From assembly GCA_002479215.1 (NCBI GenBank), contig DLME01000035.1:1-35671 (forward strand): a stretch of DNA of 35,671 nt, given 5' to 3'. Within the stretch, counting starts at the first letter, position 1. Every line of letters starts with the position of its first letter. The notes under the pieces are model-generated. The model saw only the letters and a list, made by a program, of their open reading frames with translations. It had not been told where the DNA came from and did no database searches. Source of the stretch: Syntrophaceae bacterium UBA7544. GTDB lineage: Bacteria; Desulfobacterota; Syntrophia; Syntrophales; Smithellaceae. A program made the position numbers and the translations under genes. Shown piece by piece: positions 1-8,416 of the stretch.

Positions 1-2
1 AA

Positions 3-86
3 GCCGTTGAACGAAATGTGAAAGGGATATTAAAAAAAATGATCTTTAAGAAAATTAATAAAAATGAGAGAGATTTCAAAAGTTAG
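3..86 (+). CDS. 3' end of an unknown gene entering from the left edge (partial)
   Basis: An open frame runs from base 3 to a TAG at 84-86 and encodes 27 residues rich in Lys, Asn and Arg, a common look for a charged C-terminal tail. It has no start inside the window, so it would be the end of a plus-strand gene convergent with the ATPase gene that ends at 178. No family can be recognised from so short a piece and the frame could be open by chance. The 91 bases between it and the ATPase gene are A/T-rich and show no clear terminator. Confidence 0.35.
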   Translation, partial: AVERNVKGILKKMIFKKINKNERDFKS

Positions 87-177
87 GAAAAAAAGCTATA
101 TGAATTGAACGGTGATATTGGAAACAAAAAAATAGTGTTGAACCTCACGGAAATCCCTGAAATACTGCAAAAACGAG

Positions 178-2475
178 TTATTTAATGCAAACACGGCGTA
201 CCTGCTTAAAATCGGTAAGGCCTTGAAAGGTCTTCAAAATACCATCTTGTAAAAGTGTCGTCATTCCTTCGCTCATGGCTTTATTCCGCATTGCTTCCAC
301 GGTTTCGTGTTTTTGTATCATTCTTTTTATGCCATCAGTGCCAATCAGGAGTTCATGAATACCCGTTCTGCCTTTATATCCGGTTTTATCGCATGCTTCA
401 CAACCCGTAGGCCGGTAAAGTTTAAAATCATTATTGTAAAAAAAATTTAATTTTGCAAACTCTTCTGTACCATAGCTCTCGACGATTTCGTCGTATTCTT
501 CTTTTGACGGGTGATATTGCTCCTTACACTTTTTGCAGAGAGTACGCACAAGCCGTTGGGCCAGGATCCCCAATAACGCATCGGCAAAATTGAGTGGATC
601 AATTCCCATGTCCAGTAAACGAACAATAGTTTCCGGGGCGCTGTTGGTATGCAAAGTGCTGAAAACCAAATGTCCGGTAAGGGAGGCTTCAATACCTGTT
701 TTTGCGGTTTCAAAATCGCGCATTTCACCGACCATGATAATGTCAGGATCAGCGCGCAAAAAGGAGCGCATGGCCGCGGCAAAATCAAAGCCGATCTTTG
801 GTTGCACCTGCACTTGGCGCAAGCCGTATTGAGTGATTTCCACAGGATCTTCTGCCGTCCATATTTTTCTATCCGGCCGGTTAATGTGATGCAAGGCCGC
901 ATGCAGCGTAGTTGTTTTTCCGGAACCGGTAGGGCCTACACATAAAATCATACCGTAAGGTTTGGAAATAATATTAATTAATTCTTTGTAATTGCGCGAT
1001 AATAAAACCATATCTTCCAGCGGCATTGTTTCGCCCTTGGCCAATATGCGCATAACAACATCCTCCACTCCACCTTGAGTAGGAATTGAAGCTACGCGTA
1101 ATTCAATCTCCTCTCCCATTGGACGCCTGAATTTAATTTTGCCGTCTTGGGGCAATCTTTTTACGGTGATATCCAAATTGGACATGATCTTTATGCGCGA
1201 AATAACAGCCGCGCGGTAACTGAAGGGGACTGTTTGATAGAGGACGCAATCTCCGTCAATGCGGAATCTTATTTCCACGTTTTTTCGGCTGATATTCGGC
1301 TCAATATGTATATCCGAAGCGCCGCGTCCATAAGCGTCGTTGATAATTTTATTAACGAGCTGCATAATGACACTGTCCGATTCCGTGATCATCTCTCCGC
1401 CTTCTTCATCTTCGATTATCGTATCCTCATCGTCCAGTCTTTCCAATATTTCCGTAAAAGAGTGTTCGTTATCAGAAGCGTGATAGAAAAGATTGATGAA
1501 CTTAATAATGTCTTCAGCCAAGGCAATATCGTATTTTACCTGTTTAGTTTTTAAAAGGTTTTCGATGGTGTCTCTTTTGAGAATATTGTTCGGATCATCC
1601 ACGATAACATGTATTTTTCCGTCTATCTTTTCCAGCGGCACCCAAAGTTCGCGCCGTAAGAAATCCCTTTTTAAATTTTTAATTAAATCTGCCGGAATAA
1701 CGGTTTTATCGTTGTACTGAACAAAGCGACAGTGATAGAATTCTTCTAAGGCACGACCAATATCATCTTTAGTTATTTTGTATTTAAGCATGAGGAAATT
1801 TTCTATAGTTTCTTTCTTCTCTCTGGATTCCTCCCATGATTTGTCCAGCTCTTCTTCTTTGATTAGATCGTGGCTTATCAAATAATCAAACCGTGTTTTC
1901 CGGCGGCATTCAAAACGTTGTTGATTGAAAAAAGCAACGCCGAGAACTTCGGCAATTTCGAGCGCTAATCCTACTTCTTCCTCGGAAAAAGTTCCTGCAT
2001 CAATCTTTTTATTGAGAATTTGGATTACACCAAGGAGCTGATTGTTATTGTAGATAGGAGCGGCGAGAATTTGCCTGGTTCGGAATCCTGATCTTTTGTC
2101 CCAATTCTGATCAAAACTTAATTCGGCGTCAATTAATTGCAATTCAGCTTGATTGTAGGCGTCGCTAATATTAACAACCTTGCCTGTATTGGCCACATAT
2201 CCGGCAATACTTTTGTTGCTAATGGGAACTCTGATTTCTTTTAGTTGAGTACCGGTTAGAAACAGGGAATAAATTTCATTGCGTATTTTGTCCACAACAT
2301 AAATAGTTATGGAATGAGCATCGAAAAGATTAAGAATGCCGTCTTTTAAATCAACGAGGATTTGCTTGATATTTTGAGCCGCGTGAATACGATTTGTTAT
2401 TTCTTGTAGTGATTTTCGTATACGCAGTTTTTCATCAGCATTTTTTGAAAACTGCGCTTTGGTCGGACCGTTCAT
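178..2475 (-). CDS. pilB: GAF-domain type IV pilus / type II secretion assembly ATPase (PilB/GspE family)
   Basis: This is a hexameric cytoplasmic ATPase that powers pilus or pseudopilus extension. Residues about 20-190 look like a GAF sensor domain, about 195-335 like an MshEN (GspE N-terminal) domain, and about 370-760 form the secretion ATPase core. The Walker A motif GPTGSGKTTT starts at residue 514. The Walker B region contains DPDIIMVGEMRD, followed by a His-containing LTGHLVFSTLHTN segment. A tetracysteine zinc site, Cys647/650 and Cys692/695, is typical of PilB and GspE. At 765 residues it is longer than a standard PilB (about 570) because of the GAF domain. The start has a good GGAGAGG ribosome site, and a strong promoter lies just upstream, so it is probably transcribed on its own. 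PilB rather than GspE is favoured only because pilA lies 25 kb away. Confidence 0.9.
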   Translation of the reverse strand: MNGPTKAQFSKNADEKLRIRKSLQEITNRIHAAQNIKQILVDLKDGILNLFDAHSITIYVVDKIRNEIYSLFLTGTQLKEIRVPISNKSIAGYVANTGKVVNISDAYNQAELQLIDAELSFDQNWDKRSGFRTRQILAAPIYNNNQLLGVIQILNKKIDAGTFSEEEVGLALEIAEVLGVAFFNQQRFECRRKTRFDYLISHDLIKEEELDKSWEESREKKETIENFLMLKYKITKDDIGRALEEFYHCRFVQYNDKTVIPADLIKNLKRDFLRRELWVPLEKIDGKIHVIVDDPNNILKRDTIENLLKTKQVKYDIALAEDIIKFINLFYHASDNEHSFTEILERLDDEDTIIEDEEGGEMITESDSVIMQLVNKIINDAYGRGASDIHIEPNISRKNVEIRFRIDGDCVLYQTVPFSYRAAVISRIKIMSNLDITVKRLPQDGKIKFRRPMGEEIELRVASIPTQGGVEDVVMRILAKGETMPLEDMVLLSRNYKELINIISKPYGMILCVGPTGSGKTTTLHAALHHINRPDRKIWTAEDPVEITQYGLRQVQVQPKIGFDFAAAMRSFLRADPDIIMVGEMRDFETAKTGIEASLTGHLVFSTLHTNSAPETIVRLLDMGIDPLNFADALLGILAQRLVRTLCKKCKEQYHPSKEEYDEIVESYGTEEFAKLNFFYNNDFKLYRPTGCEACDKTGYKGRTGIHELLIGTDGIKRMIQKHETVEAMRNKAMSEGMTTLLQDGILKTFQGLTDFKQVRRVCIK

Positions 2476-2519
2476 TTAGCAATCCTCTCCAACAATGTTA
2501 TGGAACTAAAAAGTGAGTA

Positions 2520-2548
2520 ATTCTAACAAGGCTTTATATGAATGTCAA
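2520..2548 (-). promoter_or_regulatory. Sigma-70 type promoter of the GAF-PilB gene
   Basis: On the minus strand a perfect -35 box TTGACA (2543-2548) is followed by a 17-base spacer and TAGAAT (2520-2525), about 45 bases upstream of the start codon. It lies in the 118-base gap after glyS, so the ATPase gene need not depend on glyQS read-through. Confidence 0.75.
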
Positions 2549-2593
2549 TGTGACTAATGAGATGACTAAATTATAAAGCGGCTAATAAGAAAA

Positions 2594-4666
2594 TCAGCCC
2601 GCAGTAACAATTTTGGAAAAATCAGCAATTTTATGAAAAAGTAATGATATTTCCGCCAGAAGTGATAAGCGGTTAAACTGTATTTTTCTATCTTTATCCA
2701 TAACCATGACGCTGTCAAAAAAAGCGTCTACCGGCGGGCGTAAGCAGGCAAGTTGTGTAAGGGCGAAATCATAATCACCCTTCTTAATCCCGGTTTCCAC
2801 TTGGGCTTTGATTTTTTTAAAAGAAGAGAACAGGTTTTTCTCTGCTGCGGAAGAAAAAAGAGAGGTGTCCACTTGGGGATTGCGGAAATCTTTTAAAATG
2901 TTATCCACGCGTTTGAAAGCAATAGAGATTGGTTCAAATTCGGGATTGGCGCGGAAGGTCTGTAACGCTATGACTTTTTCTAGTGTCAAAACAACATCGG
3001 TAGAGTCGACAGCCAATACAGCCTCAATCGTATCATAAGCGTATCCCTGCGCGATGAGCTGATTTTGCAGACGTCCCCGAAGGAAATCCAAAACATCTTT
3101 TTTAATTTCGGCTGACGATTTTTTTAGTATACCCTTGAACAAGGTGATACTTTCGCCGACAAGAAAGTCGAGTGTTATTGGATAGCGCTTGGCCAAAATA
3201 ATATTGATTATGCCCAAAGCCTGACGGCGCAGCGCGTAAGGATCGGCCGTGCCGGTGGGAGGCAAACCGACACCGAAAAAGCCGACAATAGTATCAATCT
3301 TATCGGCAATGCCGACAATGGCTCCTTCGTCCGTTTCCGGCAGTTCGCCTCCGGCGACGATAGGCAGATAATGCTCATAAATAGCCTGAGTTACAACCGC
3401 TTTTTCTCCTGATAAAAGAGCATATTCGCGGCCCATAATGCCCTGCAGTTCGGAAAATTCACCGACCATAAGCGATTCTAAATCAGCCTTGGCCAGAAGT
3501 GCCGCCCGGTCGACATTTTTTTTGATTGCCGGATTTATTTTTTGAGCGATCTTTAGCGCCAGTTTGCGGAAGCGCATAACTTTTTCATAAGAAGTGCCCA
3601 GAAGAGTGTGGAAGACAACTTTTTTTAAAGATTCGACACGGCGCTCCAGAGGAATTTTAAGGTCTTCTTCAAAGAAGAATTGAGCGTCGGCGAGCCTGGC
3701 CCGGAGGACTTTTTCATTGCCGCGTGCCACAACTTCCATGTCACGTGCTTTTGTATTGCTTACCGCGATAAAGTAAGGCAAAAGTTTTCCCTCGTTATCA
3801 ATAATAGGGAAGTATTTCTGGTGGGCGATCATTGTTGTGGTAAGAACTTCTTTGGGTATTTTTAAATAATCTTTATCGAAGCTGCCGCATACGATTACCG
3901 GATATTCGACAATAAAAGTCAGCGTGTCGAGCAGGTCATCGGTATAAAATATTTTTCCGCCGATCTCGTCTGCCGCTTTTTGCGCCTGGGCCAGAATTGA
4001 TTTTTTCCTTTCCACCGGATCGGCAATAACATAGTTTTGCCTGGCTTTGGTCAGATAATCATTAAAATTAGAAACAGCAAAAGGAGCAGGGCTCATAAAC
4101 CGGTGACCGCAGGAAGTATTGCCGCTTTCGATATTTTCAATTTTAAGCGGTATAACAGAGCCGCCATATAGGGCCAGCAGCCAGTGAATCGGTCGGGCGA
4201 AACGCAAATCATAACTAGACCAGCGCATGGATTTTCTGAAAGGTATGGTCAGAAGAAAATTGGTCAGAATTTCGGGTAAGAGGACTTCCGTGGATTGCCC
4301 GGTAATTGTTTTACGGGCACCCAGATATTCACCTTTTTCGGTGACAATTGTTTCCAACTCTGATATTTCCAGCCCCTGTCCCTTGGCAAAGCCCAACGCT
4401 GCTTTTGTCGGATTGCCGTTTTCGTCAAAGGCAGCTTTTTTTGCCGGCCCCATTTTTTCTATGGTCTGGTCTTCCTGTTTTTCCCCGACATCGGCAATAT
4501 AGAGAACCAGACGGCGCGGTGTGGCCATGCATTCTACTCCATCAAAAGCAATCCTCTTTTCCATAAGGGATTTACGGATAATTTCTTTCATGTCAGTCAT
4601 AGCTTTGGATAAAAATCCGGCGGGAATTTCCTCGGTGCCGATTTCAAAAAGCAGTTCCTTACTCAT
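2594..4666 (-). CDS. glyS: Glycine--tRNA ligase beta subunit
   Basis: This is the beta subunit of the bacterial alpha2-beta2 glycyl-tRNA synthetase and carries tRNA recognition. The N-terminus (MSKELLFEIGTEEIPAGFL) is the family signature. Other typical stretches are HRFMSPAPF near residue 190 and a C-terminal DALR-type anticodon-binding helix region ending near PVDAFFDSVMVM. The length of 690 residues matches the usual 680-700. It starts 15 bases downstream of glyQ and is clearly co-transcribed with it. Nothing unusual is seen in the coding sequence. Confidence 0.97.
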   Translation of the reverse strand: MSKELLFEIGTEEIPAGFLSKAMTDMKEIIRKSLMEKRIAFDGVECMATPRRLVLYIADVGEKQEDQTIEKMGPAKKAAFDENGNPTKAALGFAKGQGLEISELETIVTEKGEYLGARKTITGQSTEVLLPEILTNFLLTIPFRKSMRWSSYDLRFARPIHWLLALYGGSVIPLKIENIESGNTSCGHRFMSPAPFAVSNFNDYLTKARQNYVIADPVERKKSILAQAQKAADEIGGKIFYTDDLLDTLTFIVEYPVIVCGSFDKDYLKIPKEVLTTTMIAHQKYFPIIDNEGKLLPYFIAVSNTKARDMEVVARGNEKVLRARLADAQFFFEEDLKIPLERRVESLKKVVFHTLLGTSYEKVMRFRKLALKIAQKINPAIKKNVDRAALLAKADLESLMVGEFSELQGIMGREYALLSGEKAVVTQAIYEHYLPIVAGGELPETDEGAIVGIADKIDTIVGFFGVGLPPTGTADPYALRRQALGIINIILAKRYPITLDFLVGESITLFKGILKKSSAEIKKDVLDFLRGRLQNQLIAQGYAYDTIEAVLAVDSTDVVLTLEKVIALQTFRANPEFEPISIAFKRVDNILKDFRNPQVDTSLFSSAAEKNLFSSFKKIKAQVETGIKKGDYDFALTQLACLRPPVDAFFDSVMVMDKDRKIQFNRLSLLAEISLLFHKIADFSKIVTAG

Positions 4667-4681
4667 TTTTTCTCCAGATCA

Positions 4682-5554
4682 TTAGTTGTTCTTTAAGAGT
4701 GGATATCCCATTTCTTCACGTTGTTTCAAATAAAGTTCAGCGCTGATGCGCGCCAGATTTCTGACCCGCCCGATATAACTGGTTCGTTCGGCAACGCTGA
4801 TGGCGCCGCGGGCATTGAGTAAATTGAATGTATGAGAACATTTTAAACAGTAATCATAGGCCGGCAGTACCAAATTTTTTTCGGCGGTGCGCAGAGCTTC
4901 TTGCTCATAAATATCAAAAAGTTTTCGCAGCATGGGTATATCAGCGATTTCGAAGTTATAAGTGGAAAATTCCACTTCGCCCCGATGATGCACATCACCG
5001 TATTTGACTTTATCGTTCCACTGTAAATCATAGACGTTATTGATTCCCTGAATGTACATGGCGATACGTTCGATTCCATAAGTCAATTCCGCGCAAACCG
5101 GACGAAGATCGAAACCGCCGATTTGCTGGAAATAGGTAAATTGGGTGATTTCCATGCTGTCGAGCCACACTTCCCAGCCCAGGCCCCAAGCACCCAATGT
5201 CGGAGATTCCCAGTCATCCTCGACGAAGCGGATGTCATGATCGAGAGGATCAATGCCGAAGCTTTTGAGTGAATCAAGATAAAGCTCTTGAATGTTAACC
5301 GGCGATGGTTTCATGATTACCTGATATTGGTAGTAATGTTGGAGGCGGTTGGGATTTTCGCCGTAGCGGCCGTCAGTCGGACGACGTGAGGGCTGAACAT
5401 AAGCCACGTTCCAGGGTTCCGGTCCCAACGCGCGCAGGCAGGTGGCGGGGTGGAATGTGCCGGCGCCGACTTCCATATCGTAGGGTTGTTGAATTATACA
5501 GCCTTGAGAATGCCAGTATTTTTCGAGGGCAAAAATTAATTCCTGAAAAGTCAC
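4682..5554 (-). CDS. glyQ: Glycine--tRNA ligase alpha subunit
   Basis: This is the catalytic alpha subunit of glycyl-tRNA synthetase and makes glycyl-adenylate. The protein contains the invariant [20 protein letters not shown] and [20 protein letters not shown] stretches and is of normal length (290 residues). The start is GTG at 5552-5554, chosen because a near-perfect AAGGAGG ribosome site sits six to seven bases upstream and no in-frame ATG is closer. It is the first gene of the glyQ-glyS pair. A TTGACA (minus strand, 5652-5657) lies about 100 bases upstream but the matching -10 is poor, so the promoter is not certain. Confidence 0.96.
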   Translation of the reverse strand: MTFQELIFALEKYWHSQGCIIQQPYDMEVGAGTFHPATCLRALGPEPWNVAYVQPSRRPTDGRYGENPNRLQHYYQYQVIMKPSPVNIQELYLDSLKSFGIDPLDHDIRFVEDDWESPTLGAWGLGWEVWLDSMEITQFTYFQQIGGFDLRPVCAELTYGIERIAMYIQGINNVYDLQWNDKVKYGDVHHRGEVEFSTYNFEIADIPMLRKLFDIYEQEALRTAEKNLVLPAYDYCLKCSHTFNLLNARGAISVAERTSYIGRVRNLARISAELYLKQREEMGYPLLKNN

Positions 5555-5980
5555 AACTTCCTCCTTGCAGATTTAAACCAAGAATAGGCAGGTATTATCA
5601 ACCTTAATCTTTAATTATTACAGCGGCTAACTAACATGTCCAAGGGGATAGTGTCAATATGAAAGGATAAAAGGTAGCGACCCTCCCTACCGGTGGTTCG
5701 TAAATGAACAGTGGAGCGGTAATCACGCATCATTCATTTCCAGTTCCTTCAAAATATTTCCTAAAAAATATCTTAGCAAAAAAAATGACCTTGCACAAAT
5801 AAAGGTCAGGTCTCAGTATGTTGCTTGCAGGTGAAACAAATAATCGACTTCTTCCTGCAATGTTGTTTTTCCTATTTTCCCAATTCACACGACATTTCAA
5901 TTGGAAATAATCAAAAACCTGCTGAACTTTAACTTAATATGTGGTACAAGTATCAGAGGCAGATCAAGCAAGGAGGATAT
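5555..5980. other. Divergent intergenic region with small inverted repeats
   Basis: No gene is seen here between glyQ (minus) and the lipoprotein (plus). Two short hairpins stand out. GGTAG (5673-5677) pairs with CTACC (5687-5691), and GACCTT (5787-5792) pairs with AAGGTC (5802-5807), each with a 9-base loop. The second is followed by AGGTCTCA; from memory, GGTCAGGTCT-like strings accompany REP-type repeats of RAYT transposases, but no such transposase gene is present. A possible glyQ -35 box is at 5652-5657 on the minus strand with only a weak -10. Confidence 0.4.
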
Positions 5981-6472
5981 ATGAAAAAAATATTAATTAT
6001 TCTTTTGATATTCTTAGCCGGATGTGCGGGATCAAGAAATTATCAGCCTGTTTTCGATCATACGATAATTAAACAGATCAATATAAAAAATCCTTCATTT
6101 ACATTAATCGTTGAAAACGATCAAAAAAATTATTACATTAACCAACTTGAGGATGCCTTTATTAAAAATAATATCGCTCTTTATTCAGACGAATCTCAAA
6201 TAGTTACTTCTTCGTCAGAAGGAAAATCAGGCGGTGTTATGGTTAATAGGGGTTTGTTAGGAGTTGGCGTTGGAAAAAGTAAAAGTGTAAGTACAGATAA
6301 GACGATAAACATAGATAAAACAAACGCGACCTGTATTTTTATTTTGGATGGTTACACCTGGACATTTAAAGTTATACTGGCCGATACTAGAGAATTATTA
6401 ATGAAAGGGCGCATTAAATATGATTTTGACCAGGAGGTTTCAAAAATGTATCGGGAATTGATTGGTCAATAA
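5981..6472 (+). CDS. Hypothetical lipoprotein
   Basis: The start is set at the ATG at 5981 because AAGGAGG lies just upstream and the protein then begins with a classic lipoprotein signal peptide: MKK, a hydrophobic stretch and the lipobox LAGC with Cys15. An in-frame ATG 42 bases earlier would bury this signal. The mature part (about 148 residues) should be periplasmic and membrane-anchored. It has a Gly-rich patch near the middle (VMVNRGLLGVGVGKSKS) and no domain that I recognise. It overlaps or abuts the DUF2971 gene, so the two are probably co-transcribed. It sits in an A/T-rich plus-strand island between conserved minus-strand operons, which suggests accessory origin. Confidence 0.8.
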   Translation: MKKILIILLIFLAGCAGSRNYQPVFDHTIIKQINIKNPSFTLIVENDQKNYYINQLEDAFIKNNIALYSDESQIVTSSSEGKSGGVMVNRGLLGVGVGKSKSVSTDKTINIDKTNATCIFILDGYTWTFKVILADTRELLMKGRIKYDFDQEVSKMYRELIGQ

Positions 6473-6518
6473 TTACCTTCCTTATGTATATCTCCTTTTT
6501 AGGAATGAGAACGATTGC

Positions 6519-7316
6519 ATGATAAAGTATCCCAATAAAATACCTCTACTTGATAAAGCTGGTCTTGTTTACCATTACACATCACATACGGTTTTGGAAC
6601 ACATTTTTTATAAAAGTCAGATTGAATTTGGTAGAATGTGTAATACCAACGACCCCTATGAGCGCACAGTTTGGAGCATTGATATTAACAGAGGAGAATG
6701 GACTAGCACTGACGATGATATCGATAAAGAAATAAAAGTCGATCATATATTAAACACCATTCATAGCAGGTGCCACTTATTTTGCACGACACTAGATAGT
6801 TATAGAAATAATGATGAATGCCTTGGCCGTGGTTTTTCAATTCCACCTCTTTGGGCTCATTATGCTGCCAATCAGAAGGGCGTTTGCTTAATATTTGATC
6901 AATCTAAATTGACTGAGGCTGTGCTAAATACTGCTGAAAAAATTAATGCTCGTTGTTTTTATGAAAAAATTGAGTATGGTAATCCTCCAGATATTGACCA
7001 TCCTGCATTTAAGAATCTTACAACAATGAATGAAGATTCAATCGATAATATAGTTGTGAAACATATTATACATCATTATAAGACCTTATTTTTTACAAAA
7101 GATATAACTTGGGATCATGAGAATGAATTCAGGTTTTTGGTTATTGGTAAGGATAATGAGCCATTTAAAATTGATATTTCAGGTGTTCTTGAGGGGGTGG
7201 TGTTAGGAGAATATTTTCCGGAATCCTGTTTACCTTTAATTGAAAATGCAAAAAACGAATATCAATACAAGTCATTTCAACTTGGATGGGAAAATGGCTT
7301 CCCTTTTCTATACTAG
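6519..7316 (+). CDS. DUF2971 family protein
   Basis: This is a soluble protein of about 265 residues. It matches the DUF2971 pattern from memory: VYHYTSHTVLEHIFYKSQI at the N-terminus, then CNTNDPYER, a central LFCTTLD segment and PPLWAHYAANQKGVCLIFD. The molecular function of the family is not established. The start is uncertain. ATG at 6519 has a GAGA at moderate distance, while a TTG at 6462 would add 19 residues and overlap the lipoprotein stop. The short gap or overlap with the lipoprotein suggests one transcript. Members of this family are scattered among bacteria and often lie in variable regions, which fits this island. A defence or toxin role is possible but there is no direct sign of it here. 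Confidence 0.78.
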   Translation: MIKYPNKIPLLDKAGLVYHYTSHTVLEHIFYKSQIEFGRMCNTNDPYERTVWSIDINRGEWTSTDDDIDKEIKVDHILNTIHSRCHLFCTTLDSYRNNDECLGRGFSIPPLWAHYAANQKGVCLIFDQSKLTEAVLNTAEKINARCFYEKIEYGNPPDIDHPAFKNLTTMNEDSIDNIVVKHIIHHYKTLFFTKDITWDHENEFRFLVIGKDNEPFKIDISGVLEGVVLGEYFPESCLPLIENAKNEYQYKSFQLGWENGFPFLY

Positions 7317-7401
7317 CATCTTTGATTTGGTTTAGGGAAGCTTGGAGGGGACGCTAGTAAGTTATATAACTCATTGAGTGAGAAATACAAATTTCAACAA
7401 A

Positions 7402-7435
7402 CGGCTAAACCAGACCCAGAAACACGGGTCAGCCG
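7402..7435. repeat. Imperfect palindrome (bulged hairpin)
   Basis: CGGCT (7402-7406) pairs with AGCCG (7431-7435) and GACCC (7413-7417) pairs with GGGTC (7426-7430). The loop has 8 bases and a 6-base bulge lies on the 5' side only. It sits in the non-coding 326 bases after the DUF2971 gene. It is not followed by a T-run on the plus strand, so it is not a typical terminator. It could be a repeat-element end or a folded RNA. Confidence 0.5.
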
Positions 7436-7545
7436 CCAGTCGTTACTCTCTTCGAATAGTAATTCTTAATTTTGATAACTGTCCACTACTGAAGCTTTGC
7501 AGGTGTAATAACATTTCTGAACCAAAGATGATATTGAGGCGGCTA

Positions 7546-7604
7546 GGCGGAGGCGACGAGGCGTATTGTGTTGTACATACGTTAAGGAAGCCGACAACGA
7601 CGCC
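7546..7604. repeat. Extended imperfect palindrome, REP-like
   Basis: The sequence folds around a CGTAT (7562-7566) / ATACG (7577-7581) stem with a 10-base loop and has GGCG (7546-7549) / CGCC (7601-7604) at its outer ends. It is G+C-rich compared with its surroundings, as intergenic repeats often are. It fills the last part of the gap before recO. Whether it recurs in the genome cannot be judged from one window; there is no second copy here. Confidence 0.4.
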
Positions 7605-7642
7605 AACAAAAATAGCGCTTTGATTTAGAATTGGTATAAGTA

Positions 7643-8416
7643 TTATGTGCAGAGCTTCCTTACCTGTTCCATAACTTTCAATGATTTTACTTCCCGTCCC
7701 AGAACATGCGAAATGAAACCAATGAGGATGTTGCGGGATTCCATTGCTAAACTATCGGATAAAGCTATCAGCTTAATTTTATCAATGTCCATGTCCTTGC
7801 CTAAAAGCAATGTCCGCACGGTACCCGCGGAGATGGACTGATCGTATCTTTCGGGCTGGGCACAAGCCGCGCATTTGATTCCACCATCCCGCGGATAAAA
7901 GTAATATGAACTGCCGTTGGCAACAGGAGTTTTACATCTGATGCAGTGGTCAAGCGCCGGTTCAAAACCGGCCAATTTCAGCAGGCGCATTTCAAAAAAA
8001 CGCATGGTCGCGTCGGAGGTCTTTTCCCTGTCTATCATATAGAGAAAGTCCTGCAAAAGTTGAAACACTTTTTCATTTCTTTTCCCTTCAGGGCTAAAGT
8101 GATCTGTAAGATCGATAAAGTAAGAGGCGATTAGCGTTTTTTCCAAATCCTGACGGATGTCATTGTAGTGTTCGATGATCTCGCAGGATTCAATAAACGC
8201 CAGCACATCGCGATTTTTGCGGGAAAAGATTATATTCGTCAGCGAAAAAGGCTCAAAAACATTGACAAACCGCTTTTTACTTCTTTTAGCGCCTTTGGCA
8301 ATTCCTGTAAGCTTACCAAAATCGTTGCTGTAAAAGGTTATAATTAAATCCGATTCCCCGTAGTTGAGGCAACGTAAAACAAATCCCGTGGTTTTTTGGC
8401 TTTCTCTACTGCTCAT
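7643..8416 (-). CDS. recO: DNA repair protein RecO
   Basis: RecO works with RecF and RecR to load RecA onto SSB-coated single-stranded DNA and to anneal strands. The 257-residue protein has the N-terminal OB-fold (TTGFVLRCLNYGESDLIITF, then GKLTGIAKGAKRSKKRF) and a helical C-terminal part. It carries the zinc-binding cysteines Cys158/Cys161 and Cys182/Cys185, which not all RecO proteins have. Its start codon overlaps the pyrC stop by four bases (ATGA), so it is translationally coupled as the last gene of pyrRBC-recO. The pairing of recO with pyrimidine genes looks like a local operon arrangement without a functional link. Confidence 0.95.
   Translation of the reverse strand: MSSRESQKTTGFVLRCLNYGESDLIITFYSNDFGKLTGIAKGAKRSKKRFVNVFEPFSLTNIIFSRKNRDVLAFIESCEIIEHYNDIRQDLEKTLIASYFIDLTDHFSPEGKRNEKVFQLLQDFLYMIDREKTSDATMRFFEMRLLKLAGFEPALDHCIRCKTPVANGSSYYFYPRDGGIKCAACAQPERYDQSISAGTVRTLLLGKDMDIDKIKLIALSDSLAMESRNILIGFISHVLGREVKSLKVMEQVRKLCT

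Noticed and set aside
5555..5700. A possible glycine T-box or riboswitch before glyQ.
   Set aside because: One stretch on the minus strand (AGGGTCGCTACC) vaguely resembles a T-box antiterminator, but the conserved TGGNACC core, specifier stem and terminator are missing.
5939..5980. An upstream start for the lipoprotein.
   Set aside because: It would put 14 polar residues before the signal peptide, and the AAGGAGG site serves the ATG at 5981.
7402..7604. Integron attC sites suggested by bulged hairpins and a GTTAAGG string.
   Set aside because: The core GTTRRRY and RYYYAAC sequences do not fit, and no integrase or cassette array is present.
7378..7623. An 81-codon frame between the DUF2971 gene and recO.
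   Set aside because: It runs through two palindromic elements, has no ribosome site, and its composition looks like translated repeat DNA.
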